From contig VNWV01000004.1 of the NCBI GenBank assembly GCA_009801085.1, positions 806,001-870,000 of the forward strand: DNA of 64,000 nucleotides. The letters run 5' to 3'. This document shows positions 1 through 11,500 of the stretch, piece by piece (the first letter of the stretch is position 1; every line of letters starts with the position of its first letter). Position numbers and translations under genes: made by a program. The notes beneath the pieces are model-generated. The model was not told where the DNA came from and ran no database searches. It saw only the letters and a list, made by a program, of their open reading frames with translations. The stretch comes from Lasiodiplodia sp. COLG20 (taxonomy: Eukaryota; Ascomycota; Dothideomycetes; Botryosphaeriales; Botryosphaeriaceae).

Positions 1-129
1 GCCCGCCGTTACAAAAGGGTGGCCCGAGCACGTGGGGTCGTTCGCTCAATAAACTACTGCCTAATTTCTTGGATCGCACCATCCACTCTCTACCATCCTC
101 GTCACAGTGCTCTCGACCAAACAACTACC

Positions 130-1693
130 ATGCCCGCCTTTCCAGACGATGTTCTATTCCTCATCGTAAAAGAGCTCAAGCAGCTTCTACGTGAAGACAT
201 TGCCCGCCACGACCGGTACTCAGGACGACAGCCAAAGCTTGCGCCGTACGCTGGCGTCAGTCGAAAGTGGAATGCAATCATCGAGCGCGAGACTTTCAGG
301 CACATTAGTGTCTCGCCGACGGAACGCCTGCATGAAGAATGCGGGGAAGAAATTCCCGACCAGGGTTTGGTCACCACAGCGCGTTTCCAACAAATGATGG
401 ATCGTGACGCAGGTCGCCGACGTCAGATACTACGGCATATCACCTTCCTTGGTAGTAATTCATTCTCTGTTTACTCAACCATGGGACGATCAGATGCAGG
501 TCGGACGACGAACGACGAACATTTCTCGAAATCCGTCCATGTATTCTGGAAGATACTGGAGCATTGGGAACAGCCACTGTCCTTGAAGTTTGTGCAAACA
601 CCCGTCATAAAGGGTGACTGGAGCAGACAAGCGCCCGCGTGGCTGCATCTAGTTGGTGACCCGCTCCCGCCCCTGCGCTGTGTCACCAGCTTCTCCGTGG
701 ACGATGAACTGGTCGTCTGGCCATCGTCCCTGATGGCTATCGTCGCGTCCCTGACTCACCTCACCAACGTGAAACTCATTCTCAATGATGAGATTAAAGA
801 CTCCGAGCTCCGCCAGCGCTGGCGTGAAGGTATACTCTTAAACATTTTCCCACCGGAGAAAGACAACTCACTTCTCTCTCTTAGACCTGGGCCATTGCAT
901 CAGCCAAATCTCTCTTACCTGCCGCGACTTCTTCGCCCGTTTTACTGACCGCTCCCACGGCTTTGATGAGCCGCCTGCTGTTGCCCTAGGCGCCCCCGAC
1001 ACCTTATGCATTAATCTGTTCACACTGTCGACGCACCTACGCCACCTTCATCTCGAGCAGGCCCGTATATCAGCTGCGCTTTTCTGGCCGAGCGCCAATG
1101 AAACCGACCAAGCTTCACTGCCATCATGGCCACACCTCGAGACGCTCTTGATCGAGCTTGAGCCGGTGGATTCGTACGGTATGCCAACCCCAGTTCCAGC
1201 TCCCCGCCATAGTACGCAGACGCGGACGCGCGTCCACAATTGCCTATAATGTTTCATTGCTGACACGCCTCCAGGCCGCTTCTATGCCGACCCCACTCCC
1301 GAAGAGCTCGCCTACAACGCCTCACACAACGAACGCCGCCCCTGGGACCCCATCGAACACGTTCGTCGCGCTGTCCCGCGCCCAGAGCGCCTGTATCCCT
1401 TTCTGGCCACCGTGGGCCGCGCCGCGCAGCGTATGCCGCGGCTGACGCGGCTCAGCATCGAGCATGAGGACGCCCCGGGCTTCACCGTAAACCTGGAGCT
1501 CTACGAAAATCACGTAGATGGCGGGAAGATAAAGGATGGTAGGCTTAGATGGAGCTGGTATATTACGCCTGCCGTGCCTCTGGCTGATGATGTACTCGAG
1601 GCATGGGGGTTGCGATGGGACGAGGTCGAGATTTGGGAAGAAGAGGGAGAGAATGGGTCATGGACTGCGGAAGCGTTAATACCGTGGCGGTAA
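130..1693 (+). CDS. F-box-like domain protein
   Basis: Three exons, 130-829, 885-1178 and 1275-1693, join in frame to give 470 aa; both introns are GT-AG (55 and 96 bp). The N-terminus (FPDDVLFLIVKEL, then CAGVSRKW-like spacing with VSRKWNAIIERETFRHISV) resembles the F-box/F-box-like motif of fungal proteins that bring substrates to SCF ubiquitin ligases. The remainder has leucine-rich, weakly repetitive segments (THLRHLHLEQARIS, THLTNVKLIL) as in many fungal F-box proteins with degenerate LRRs. The start at 130 is chosen because it opens the F-box; an in-frame ATG-less extension lies upstream. It converges on the SDR gene with 238 bp between stops. The substrate is unknown. The F-box call is from motif appearance only. 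Confidence 0.72.
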
Positions 1694-1931
1694 GGATGTA
1701 GATATTATAAGCTGGAATTTCGCTCAGTGTTACTTCCACGGGACACCTGTTTGCCAGTTGCTTCGGCTTGGCTGGAAAGGCCTGTTTATAGCCGTGTTGA
1801 AAAAAGGCAACAGCCGATGTGTGACATCAAACTGAAACAGCATAATAATGGGTCAACTGAAATGTATAGTTGGAGAAACGTAGATTGTCTATCAACGGCT
1901 TCATCCCCTCAATCGCCCAGCTGGTTAAATT

Positions 1932-2827
1932 CTAGAATGCAGACCAGCCGCCATCCACCGTGATAATTGCTCCATTGGAAGTGTAAGCATGTTCACCCGC
2001 GTAGAAGAGCACGGACTTGGCCACGTCATCAACATCCGAGATCTTGGGCTCGACAGCGCCAGCCTTCATTGTCAATGCGAAGCCCTCCTCATCCACACCG
2101 TTATTGGCCTGATTAATCAGTCGTGTATTCATGCCTCCTGGCAGCAAGACGATAGCTCGGATGTTCTTTTTATTATATGCCGCGGCCGTGTTCTTCGTTA
2201 GACCCACCAGACCCGATTTGCTGGAGATATATGCCGCGCCTTGATGGTGATGATCAGTGCCTTTACTTTTATACTTTTGAGCCTGTAGATCAACCTACCC
2301 GCGAGAGAACCTTTGATTGCCGACATAGATGAAATGTTGATGATGGCGCCACCGGAAGGGTCCTGGGCAAGAAACTGATTGACCGCCCGCTTGCTGAAAA
2401 GGTAGGGTGCGGTTAGGTTGATGGCGATGACACGATCCCACAGCGAACGTTCTAGAGACCCTACCGGCTGCCACCTACGAAAGGCAAAAATTGAAGGTTA
2501 GTTATGTCGGCATTAGAGTGTCGGGTATACGTACTTGTCCGTAATACCGGCATTGTTGACCAAAACGTCCAAGCGGCCAAACTTCTGGATCGTCTTGGTG
2601 AATGCTTGATCAATCGCTGCCTCGTTGGTGACATCAGTTTCGGTGCTCAGGAGCCGATCATTTCCGAAGCCTGCTGAATTGAACTCTGTGACGGTATCCT
2701 GAAGAACGTCCGCCATGACATCACAGATCGTGACGCTGGCACCTGACTGCAGGAAGGCACTTGCGATGGCCTTGCCAAGACCGCCTGCCGCGCCGGTTAC
2801 CAGGACAACCTTTCCCGCAAAAGACAT
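1932..2827 (-). CDS. Short-chain dehydrogenase/reductase (classical SDR)
   Basis: Exons 2827-2535, 2474-2299 and 2239-1932 give 258 aa, the normal size of a classical SDR. The NAD(P)-binding motif TGAAGGLG is at residues 11-18, NNAG at 91-94, the structural Asn at 117, the catalytic Ser near 146-147 and YISSK (Tyr160, Lys164) form a complete active site. An acidic residue (Asp36) after beta-2 suggests NAD rather than NADP preference (inference). It should interconvert a hydroxyl and a ketone. It is the first gene of an accessory cluster that also holds an MFS transporter, an activator, a hydrolase and a Baeyer-Villiger-type monooxygenase; supplying the ketone to that monooxygenase would be a natural role, but the substrate cannot be read from sequence. 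Confidence 0.9.
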
Positions 2828-3432
2828 GGCGAAAAAGGCTGGATGTGCAGGTATGGAGATTGCTGAAAAGTTACAAAGTGGTAGCAATGGGAAAAGACTT
2901 AAACCGTGGTCTGGTGTAAGAGGTTTATGCAGAGAAGTCGAAAAGGCGTTCGTTGCAATTTGTATTGATCCAGTAGTGTTGAAGTACTGGCATGAAGCCG
3001 GTATGCCGTGGCGCTTTTATACACCGGCTTTGAGACTGCTCGACAATTACAACACCGTGAATAGTAGTATTGCAAAAGCGTCTAAAGCGAGCTTGGTAAA
3101 CGGAAACCGGAGCAGAAGCAACCCGCCGGAACGTTTTCGGAGATTGGAAATACTGAATCGACTAGTTTTCACCCCTTTATTACACTACTGTGGGAATACC
3201 CCTTTCATAACTCGTATCGTAATGTTGACTTGGCATGACTGAAATCGCTGACACACTTATGATCCCCAAGAGAACTACATTACTATTTCCTCTCTGAGCG
3301 TGACAGAGCCTGGATGCTGCTTGAATGCTGTCTTACATGCAGCGCTTTTTCAAGATGTGTTCTGTTGTAGAGCTTGCAATGAAAATGATATCGTCTCTGT
3401 TTATTGTTCGCTACAGTTGCATCTGGATCAAC
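2828..3432. other. Intergenic: SDR promoter and MFS 3' region
   Basis: The two minus-strand genes leave 605 bp here. Short overlapping frames are not convincing genes. A CGG-N3-CCG pair (cggaaaccg) near 3100 could be a zinc-cluster factor half-site pair, but this is weak. Confidence 0.5.
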
Positions 3433-5063
3433 TCAAAACTGTACATTTGCGCTGCGTTTCCGAATGCGCTCTCCGTAAAGACTGAAGAGTACTGGCACCG
3501 GAACGACAGCTAACGCAATGAAAGCTAGGATGGAATTTCCCCAACCCAAGCCGAGGGCGTCATACATCTCCAGCGCACATAGAGGGAGGGTGGCGCCAAG
3601 GGTGCTCCGCACCAGAGTATTGGCAGCCATGGCAGACGAGGCGTGAATCGTGAATGCGTCAACAAGATATGTCTGAATGCACAGCTACACCGACAGATGG
3701 TCAGTACAGCGGTAACAGCCGGGAGGAAGGCCAGGAGACGTACCATGCACGAAAGCAATCCAATTCCAATGATCAAAGTCCCGAGCATGGGCACCGCCCA
3801 GTGCACGTGCTTCTCTGTAGTCCAGCCGTAGATGAAAAGACCAACCGGGATGCAGAGTGCAGCAGGGCCCACGAGCCAAACGGGCAGCCTGTCCTCGGGC
3901 CGCGTGGGCTTGCCTGATGCCTGCAGCTTACGAATAAGGCGGTCTGACGTCTGGCCGACGAGGATGAGGCCGATGAACATGCCAATGCCGATACCGATGT
4001 AGGAAAGACCGACAGTGCCGCTTCCAAAACCGTAGTTCTCGCCAAATACGAAGGAAAAGGTCGAGAAGAGGAGGTAGAGTATCGCATAGATGATTGCTAT
4101 GAACGAAGACATGGCCAGAACGATTGGTGACCTGACGAGTAGCTTTATAGGACGCACGATTGCGCGAGTGATTAGCTCCTTGTGGGATGTATCCTTGGCC
4201 AGCTTTGAGCGCAGGCCGGGATTGCCGGTTGCTTTGCGGAGGCGCGCTACCTTGCGGTTGAGGATAGCTGGGGCATATGTTTCCCGCATGAAGATCATGC
4301 ATACCACGGTCAATACGCCAGACTGTAAACGAGTCAGCATTAGCAATATCACAAGGAGAGACGAACAGACCAAAATTGTGAGAAGCCAAAACACCCACCT
4401 CCATCCCATCGCCTGGACCAGGAACCCCCCAGCCACAGGCCCAACAACAGGGCCGAACAACGGGCCAGCCGTCCATATTGCCATGGCCCTACCTCTGCGC
4501 GCCGTTGGCATCGTGTCGGCGATGGTGCCTGCGCCGATAGTCAAGCACGTTACTCCAAAACAACCCGACAACAGCCTGAATGCAATCAACATGCCCATGC
4601 TGTCTGCAACAGCGCAGGCAATGGTGAAGATGAAGAAACCCACATTCCCCACATGGTAGAGAGGGAGACGTCCATATATCTCGGACAATGGTGCGATGAT
4701 GAGCGGGCCGATGGCGAAGCCGAGGACGAAAACTGAGACAACGAAGCTCGACAGCAGGCGGGAGGATGTGTGAAAGGTTTCCAGGACTTCTGGCACTCCA
4801 GGAGCAAACATCGATGAGGCGAGCGGTGTGACGAAAGTGCTGGCGGAGCAAAGACCAATATTCAGCCACTTTTTCCGTGCAGACCAGTTCTGTGGGTTGG
4901 CGGGGTCGTCGGGGCCGTCCCACCAGACGAGGCTGTCGTCTTCATCTGGTGATTGTGATTGTTCGACTACTGGCACGGCTGTGCAGCTTTCTACCTTCTC
5001 AAGATCCTGATCGAAGGATGGTGCTGGGTTCTGACTTTTCTGGCTTGCCTGAGAGGACGTCAT
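3433..5063 (-). CDS. MFS transporter, DHA1-like drug:H+ antiporter type
   Basis: Exons 5063-4371, 4322-3744 and 3684-3433 give 507 aa. The first intron (48 bp, 4323-4370) keeps the frame open and would be missed by ORF reading; removing it restores the usual LTILSGVLTVV segment before RETYAP. The cytosolic N-terminus (about 80 aa, acidic) ends in NPQNWSARKKW, typical of fungal 12-TM polyamine/multidrug MFS proteins. Motif A-like APLSEIYGR follows TM2, and RETYAPAIL sits at the start of the central loop. It is predicted to be a plasma-membrane exporter. The start is the ATG preceding TSSQASQ. It is divergent from the C2H2/Zn2Cys6 regulator (318 bp apart), so joint regulation is plausible. The substrate is unknown; export of a cluster product or toxic intermediate is inference. 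Confidence 0.88.
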
Positions 5064-5381
5064 GCTGAAAGAGTTCAATGTAACGACGGCCAAGCCGTCG
5101 TCGGTCCGAATGGTCCCTGGATGGCACTGTATCAGGGATGGATGATGATTTGCAGGGAGGGTTTTGATTGCGGTTTTATAGCCATGTATTGTGTTTTGCC
5201 GGACCCACAAAGCATGATTCCGTCTTCCGAGTTATACAACATGTATAGCTGCTAAGCATCCGAAGCCGATGTGTGGAGGTCCACTCCGTGATCAGCGCCG
5301 TAGAGTCGCCGAAGCTCGCGGTAAAAGCCCACGTCTCCGGCTAATTCCCACTTCCAACTCATCCCTCCTAATTGCTCGAGC
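5064..5381. promoter_or_regulatory. Divergent promoter between MFS transporter and regulator
   Basis: This 318-bp region separates the MFS start codon (minus) from the regulator start codon (plus). It contains the inverted repeat listed separately; otherwise no obvious motif was recognised. Confidence 0.6.
5083..5101. promoter_or_regulatory. Perfect inverted repeat containing CGG-N5-CCG
   Basis: ACGACGGC CAA GCCGTCGT is an 8-bp perfect inverted repeat with a 3-nt spacer. Read as CGG-N5-CCG it fits the inverted-triplet sites bound by dimeric Zn2Cys6 activators. It lies about 20 bp upstream of the MFS start codon inside the promoter shared with the zinc-cluster gene. Binding by the neighbouring regulator is inference. 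Confidence 0.45.
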
Positions 5382-7318
5382 ATGGAAGACACAGCTCGCC
5401 AGTACGTATGTCAGCAATGCCACAAGGCCTACTCTACAGCCGGCCATCTCCGCCGGCACGAGACTACTCGTAAGTGAAACCATTCCTCTCACTTGGCGTT
5501 ACTGATGCGGCCCAGATTCTGGACGAAAGTCGGCCCAGTGTCCCTTTTGCAGCCGACCGTTCGTCAGATCGTGAGTATACTACTGTTGCCGTGCGCCACG
5601 GGAATAGCCGCTGAAGAAGCAGGGACGTCGCCCGGAGACATGCCGTTTCATGCGCCAGGAAGCAGCAGGCAGACGCACCTCCGCAGGCCAAGCGTGGTCG
5701 GAAGGCCCGAGCCTGCGACCGGTGCATCGTAAGGAAAACTTCGTGCGACACCGGCTCGCCATGCTCCCGGTGCCTGTCACTGGGCATGCCGTGCTCGTAC
5801 CGTCGGAAAGGCGGCAATCATGACGCGGAACACAACGACGCGCCCTTCTTGCTGAAATTTGTCGACAGTTCGTACGAGTCATCACTCGCAGCATTTGTAG
5901 CAGCCGGCACACACGAGAATCCAGCCAGTGCTGCAGAGTGGCAATTCCTCCCGGACGACGACACGTTCTCCTTTGGATGGAGCTGTGCTGGTACTCTTTT
6001 TGATACCTGGTTCAGCTTCGAGGATGAGAACCACAGTGGCCTCAGTCAGCTGCCGCTGAGCTATAACGCCTCGCCGCATCTCAGTTCTCGTCTAGACGAT
6101 GCCGTTGCCCAGCTGGCCAACGTCAGCGGGACGGATTTCGACTACGACTTTGCGAGATCTGTCTTCACCACAGGCAATATTCCCGGCTTCTTGAACAGCT
6201 TCTTCAGCAACTACCACCCACAGATGCCCATCATGCACCGGCCAACCTTCTCGCTCGAAACGGCATCCATGGCTCTTGTCGTGGCAATTTTTGCCGTCGG
6301 TCTGGCAACCTCGGGGTCCAAGCAAAGGTCGCCGAAAGGTCGCCGTTTGCTCGGCCTCATTGAGGAATTCATCTTCACACAGAACCCTTTCAGGCGTTAC
6401 CTCGGCCGAGACAACGGCTGCGCGACAACATGCAGTGAGTTTGAGGTCCTCCAGGCGGCATTCATCATATCCACAATACAAAGCGGCATGCACGACATCA
6501 CAACGCGGCGCAGAATAAGAGTGGAGAGACAACCAGCACTTGTCGCTGTCGTCCGGGCTGCGGGATTGTTTGGATGGTCTCGAAAGCGGGAGAAGTCCAG
6601 CTGGGAGGAATTTGTGGCCGACGAGTGTCGAATAAGGTTACTGCTCTTGCAATTCCTTCCACAGAGCGTGGTGCTAACAGAAGCAGGCTCGGCGCTTTTA
6701 CCATCATGTTCGACAGCCACCTCTGCCTGTTCTACAGCACCTCTCCACAAGCATCCGTAGCAGAAATGACGGGGGACATGATGTGCAATGATGAGCTGTT
6801 TGAGGCGGAGACAACAATCGAGTTTGAAAGGATCAAGGAACTGGAACCGCCCTGCGAATGCCTATCCATGTGCGAGTTTATCAACAGGCTGACACGTGGG
6901 GCGCGGGTCGGGGCACAGGATGGCTTCCCGACGCTCCAGCCACAACAGCTGCAGGCTGCTATATGGGGTGAGTCGTTACGGCCTTGTGGGGATGCAAAAT
7001 GAGACTAACGTGCCGCAAGTCATGGCTGGCGTCGTCCATACCGCTCGTATAAGCGTGCTCGCATCGGCACAGCTGAGCGCCGTGTTTTGCGCAACCGAGA
7101 AATGGAAGGTGCTCTGGGAAGAAGCAACAGCAAGAGCGGAAGCAAAGGGAATATTGCTGTCCAAAGTGACGCGGCACGCGGCCGAGATCTGCTGGCTGCT
7201 GCAGACAATCGTCCAGGCAACACTGAGGGGCGATGTCGACAGCTCATATATGTGTACCTTTGCTAGAGATTCTTTGGCTGCTGTGGCCGAGTTTATTGAG
7301 GAACATAAAAAGTTGTAG
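5382..7318 (+). CDS. C2H2 + Zn2Cys6 transcription factor (fungal-specific TF domain)
   Basis: Five exons (5382-5469, 5516-5570, 5623-6636, 6687-6967, 7020-7318) give 578 aa. The N-terminus holds a C2H2 finger (Cys10, Cys13, His26, His30), a C2HC finger (Cys38, Cys41, His54, Cys58) and a canonical zinc cluster C-X2-C-X6-C-X5-C-X2-C-X6-C at residues 79-105, preceded by a basic KRGRKAR stretch. This tandem C2H2/Zn2Cys6 arrangement is a known class of fungal pathway regulator. The following part (PGFLNSFFSNYHPQMPIMHRPTF and downstream) resembles the fungal-specific TF domain. The two tiny 5' exons encode the fingers, and their splice phases fit exactly. Divergent from the MFS gene and convergent with the cyclase gene (stop codons 5 bp apart), it is the likely pathway-specific activator of this cluster (inference). 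Confidence 0.92.
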
Positions 7319-7323
7319 AATAG

Positions 7324-8433
7324 CTAAAACACAGCCACCGCGTTTGGGGGACTCCCTATCAGCCCAGGCTGGTTCAACGGCACCGAAACCAACAAGAAGC
7401 TGTACCGGTCCACCTTTTTGCAATGCTCCGCCAGAGCCTTCAAATCCCACAGCTCTCCGATGGGCATGCCAAACATGGACAAAAGGTATTGATGCAGTAC
7501 TACTTCCTGGTCAGCTCCACAGAACTTCGTCAGACAGTAATCAACTCACCCAAATCCGCCGGCCCCCACGCGCTTCCGTCCTCCTTGGCCCGCGGAATCT
7601 GCTCAAAAGCAACCGCATCTCCAGCCACAGCGCTAAATCGGCGATTCCAGATCCACCGGGCTGCATTTTCACTCCCCTCAACTCCAGTGGCCAGGAAGCC
7701 TGACAGCAGTTGCCCCTGCTCGTCGGCACTGCGCCCCCCCAGCGCCTCGGTCCACCCGGTGCGCAACACGAGCACATCTCCTGGCTGGAACAAGACACCC
7801 TGCCGCTTGGCGCACGCCTCGAGGTCGGCGACGGTGATGGGCATGCCGGCGAACGGGTCGAGAGGCGTGCCACGCGTGGTGCAATAGTAGGACGCATAGT
7901 CGAGTAGGACGCCGCGCGCGACGATACAGCCGCGGGCGTGCCAGTGCTCAAGCGTGGGCGCCACGGCTGATGAGGCTGCAGTGGTGAAGTGCTCGCGCTG
8001 GGGGTGGAAGCCGTTGTACGCGAGGCCGGAAGGCTGGTGCTGGTAATGGCATAGGCTGTCCCATTGGCTGGAGCCCTGCGTGTTGAAGGCCAGTTCATCG
8101 TCCCAGCCGTGCGCGTCCATGCCGGCGTCACGCAGCGAGTGCACGTGGTGCGTAGTAAGGGCGCGGTTGCTGCCAGGGTGCGTCTTGAGGCTGTCGAGCG
8201 GCCAGCTGGTTTCTGCGTTAGTGTTGAGGATAGATATTTTGAGGGGTGTTGTACTTCAGTGAGATGGAGATGCCGTCTTTTGTTTCTTTGGCAGCGGCGG
8301 CCACAACCTCGGGCGTAAGATGGTTCAGCGTTCCGAACATGTCTTTTTTACCGTCCTGGTCGAAAACACCCCAGGCGCAGCCTTGCGGCATGCCTTCAAC
8401 GCTGGGGAGGTTGTCGAAATCCGGGACGTTCAT
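7324..8433 (-). CDS. Cyclase-family (PF04199-like) metal-dependent hydrolase
   Basis: Exons 8433-8255, 8205-7550 and 7499-7324 give 336 aa. The N-terminus (WGVFDQDGKKDMFGTLNHL), the central SSQWDSLCHYQ segment, GVLLDYA, PGDVLVLRTGW and the C-terminal LLSMFGMPIGELWDL...SPPNAVAVF are hallmarks of the fungal cyclase / kynurenine-formamidase-like superfamily, which hydrolyses amides, esters or lactones using a metal. The first intron was placed to use the acceptor giving SLNWPLD; the second has two close acceptors (AAG or TAG, one codon apart) and the TAG version is given. Divergent from the monooxygenase and overlapping nothing, it ends 5 bp from the regulator's stop codon. Opening a lactone made by the adjacent Baeyer-Villiger-type enzyme would be a logical role, but this is inference. 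Confidence 0.87.
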
Positions 8434-8910
8434 TTTGTCTTGCTGTAACAGAGACCTTCCTCCAGTTCAATCCAAGAATGCAGCGAAAAATGTTGCCTCC
8501 TTTAGTATCAATTTGTACCCGCGTATGGACTACGGATTTCTCCGCCTTGGAGCACGCACATATACCCGGGTGTTTGTAGAACCAATGCCGGCTTCGCTTG
8601 ATTCCGATACCCGCAGACATTCCTACAAGGAGTCTCGGCTTGGAATAACTCCGCCACTCAAGTAGGCACTTTCGCCTTTAGGCGCCCATATCCGTTACAC
8701 GAGCGGCAGAGATACTGATTCGAGCGGTCTGTGCTTCACCAAGACCTATCCGAAACCGATGTGGGAAAATACCGAAACCCGGGAATTGAATATACATGTA
8801 TAGTTCTGCCAACGATAAAGAGGCGCAAAACTGCAGGTTGGAAAGGATACAGACTGAGAGACCGAGCAAGCCTATTCGACCCAGTGTCTTCTTTGGAATC
8901 CATTCCCACC
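8434..8910. promoter_or_regulatory. Divergent promoter between cyclase and monooxygenase
   Basis: A 477-bp intergenic region between two divergent start codons. It contains CGG-N6-CCG at 8533-8544 and several CCGAWACC-like triplets, possible zinc-cluster contacts; no TATA box was assigned with confidence. Confidence 0.5.
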
Positions 8911-10887
8911 ATGACTACCGCACCCATTTCTCCGGACGCCGCAGTCCAGGCCAAATACGCCGCCGAGCGCCAACGGCGACTCCGACCTGATGGAGCCACC
9001 CAGTACGTTGACCTCGACAAGACCGACAAGTTCAAGTACCTGCATGACGACCCTTGGGTTGATCATGATGTCCTCAACGCCCAACCCCCGGCTCTCACTG
9101 ACGGGGATGAATGCAAATTCCTCATCCTGGGAGCAGGCTATGGCGGACTCATCTTCGCTGCCCGACTGATCCAAGCCGGCTTCTCTCCATCAGAGATGCG
9201 GCTGGTCGACACGGCGGGTGGGTTTGGTGGCACATGGTACTGGAACCGATACCCGGGCCTGATGTGCGATGTCGAGTCGTACATCTACATGCCGCTCCTG
9301 GAAGAGACAAACCACATGCCCACGCACAAGTACACGTATGGACCAGAGTTGCTCGAGCATGCGAACCGAATCGCCCAACACTTCTCGCTGGCCGACAAAG
9401 CGCTATTCCGCACGCAAGTTAAGACACAGCGCTGGGACGAGTCGCGCAAGCAGTGGGTCGTCGCCATGTCCGAGTACCGCGGGCCAAACGATGGCGGGCG
9501 TGAACTGCAAGTGCGCGCATCCTTCGTCATCATGACAGGTGGTTTGCTCAACGTGCCACACATTCCCAAGATGCCTGGTCTGGAGACGTTCAAAGGCCAA
9601 CACTTCCACACGGCTCGCTGGGACTACAGCATCACGGGCGGCACTCCCGAAGTGCAGACGCTGGACAAATTGGCCGGCAAGCGCGTCGGCATCCTTGGTA
9701 CAGGCTGCACGGCCATCCAAGTCGTGCCGGAGCTGGCCAAATGGAGCAAGCACCTCTACGTCTTCCAGCGCACCGCTTCCTCCTGCGATGTTCGCGGCCA
9801 GCACGAGACGGACCCGAACGCCTGGCCCGCCATTACCGAGAATGGCGCCCCTGGGTGGCAGAAGCGCCGCGCCGAGAACTTCAACTCGTACGTCATGGGC
9901 CGGCCCGAGGGCGCCGACCTGGTGCACGATGGCTGGTGCCAAATGCCCAGCTTCAGCGCGCTCATCGGCGCCACCCACAGGGGCATCGTCGACGCGAACG
10001 ACCCTGAGAGCGTGAGGAAGCACAAAGAATGGATGGATGCCCTCGATTTTCCCCGCGCTCAGCGTGTGCGCGCCCGCGTCGACCAAGAGGTCAAGGATCC
10101 GGCCAAAGCTGAGAAGCTGCGTGCCTGGTACCCAACCTACTGCAAGCGTCCTGGCTTCCATGACCAGTACCTGCAAAGTTTCAATCAGCCCAACGTCGAC
10201 ATCATCGACACTGACGGCAAGGGCGTGGACTGCTTGACAGAGAATGGTGTCGTCGTGGCCGGCGTCGAGTATCCCGTCGACGTGTTGGTGTTGAGCACCG
10301 GCTTCCGTAATGCTGTTGGCGACCCCGTAAGCCCTGGTTGGAATGCCAGCGTCAAGGTGTATGGGCGTGGGGGCTTGGATATGGATACGAAGTGGGCTGA
10401 GAAGGGCCCAACGACATTCCACGGCATGACCAGCCACGACTTCCCAAACATGTTCTTCTGGTCGCCTTCACAGACAGGCATGGCGTGTGAGTAATTCTGA
10501 GTTGTCCTGTTGGTCTGCTTTGTTCTGACATCACCCGCAGGTAATATTACTTATGTGCTCGACTTGATCGCCACGCACACTGCTTTCATCGTGGCCGAGG
10601 CCAGCAAAAAGGCAAACGGCCTGCCGTTTTCCGTCGAGCCCTCTGCCGAATCTGAAGAGCACTGGGCTGAAGAGACAGCCAAGCGCTCTGCCTGGTTCTC
10701 GCCCATCCTCGGCTGCACCCCAGGCTATTTCAATGCTGAGGGCCACGCCGCAAATGAGACGGATGATGAGAAGACGGTGGCAAAGAAGAAAAGAGCTGCC
10801 GCCTGGGGCGAAGGTAGCACTGACTATGCTTGCCGTCTTGCCCAATGGCGCACTGATGGTGCACTTGAAGGTATTGAAATCTGTTAA
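8911..10887 (+). CDS. FAD-dependent Baeyer-Villiger-type monooxygenase
   Basis: Two exons, 8911-10486 and 10541-10887, give 640 aa, within the usual range for fungal type I BVMOs with an N-terminal extension. Residues 74-79 (GAGYGG) form the FAD Rossmann motif. GGFGGTWYWNRYPGLMCD (about 103-120) is the conserved flavin-contact stretch. FKGQHFHTARWDY (227-239) matches the BVMO fingerprint FxGxxxHxxxW, and GTGCTA (263-268) is the NADPH Rossmann motif. It should insert oxygen next to a ketone to make an ester or lactone. The ATG has a good Kozak context (CCACCATGAC); upstream in-frame codons lack an ATG. Together with the SDR (ketone supply) and the cyclase-family hydrolase (ester/lactone opening) it suggests a degradative or tailoring route. 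The substrate is unknown. Confidence 0.92.
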
Positions 10888-10949
10888 GCTTCTTTGCTGT
10901 CGCCAATATATGTATTTAAATAGAGGACTATTACGGCACGCTGCGCCGT

Positions 10950-11135
10950 CGTTCTTACTACCGCTATTCTCGCTGCTGTCATCTCCGACGCTCTCGCTGC
11001 TACTGTTTTCGCTGCTACCATTCTTGATACTTTGTTTTCACTGTCGCCGTCCCCACTGTCGCCGTCTCTACTATCGCCATTTCTACTACCACCGTTTCTA
11101 CTATCGCCGTTTCTACTATTACCGTTTCTTTTAAC
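10950..11135. repeat. 15-bp imperfect tandem repeat at the edge of the RIP-affected block
   Basis: Six clear 15-bp units run from 11039 to 11128, based on YACTRTCGCCGTYYC, with more degenerate related units upstream from about 10950. The first two units retain CACTG, whereas the later ones read TACTA, i.e. CA and TG replaced by TA. The repeat ends where the AT-rich block starts. Confidence 0.75.
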
Positions 11136-11500
11136 GGCCTACCCGCCGGAATTTTAAAGCTCTAGTAGAATTTTATAGGTTTTTTAATTATTTTATCGTA
11201 GCGTTAATCTAACGTCTTACTTATTAGAGTTTTATAGTCTTATTAAAGTTTATTACGACACGCTTAATAGTAGTAGAGAAGTTAAAATCTTATACGACTT
11301 ACTACCTACGTAACTAACCCCTACTAATCTAGTACGATCTACCCAACCGATCTAGCCGTATTTAAACCTACTAACTCGAGCTATTAAACCCTTTTCGTTA
11401 TTTTAATTACTCTAATTATCTTAATTATTATAAGTAACTAATACTAATTATATTAATTACTCTATATATATAAACTATACTCGTTATAGTAGATAGAATC

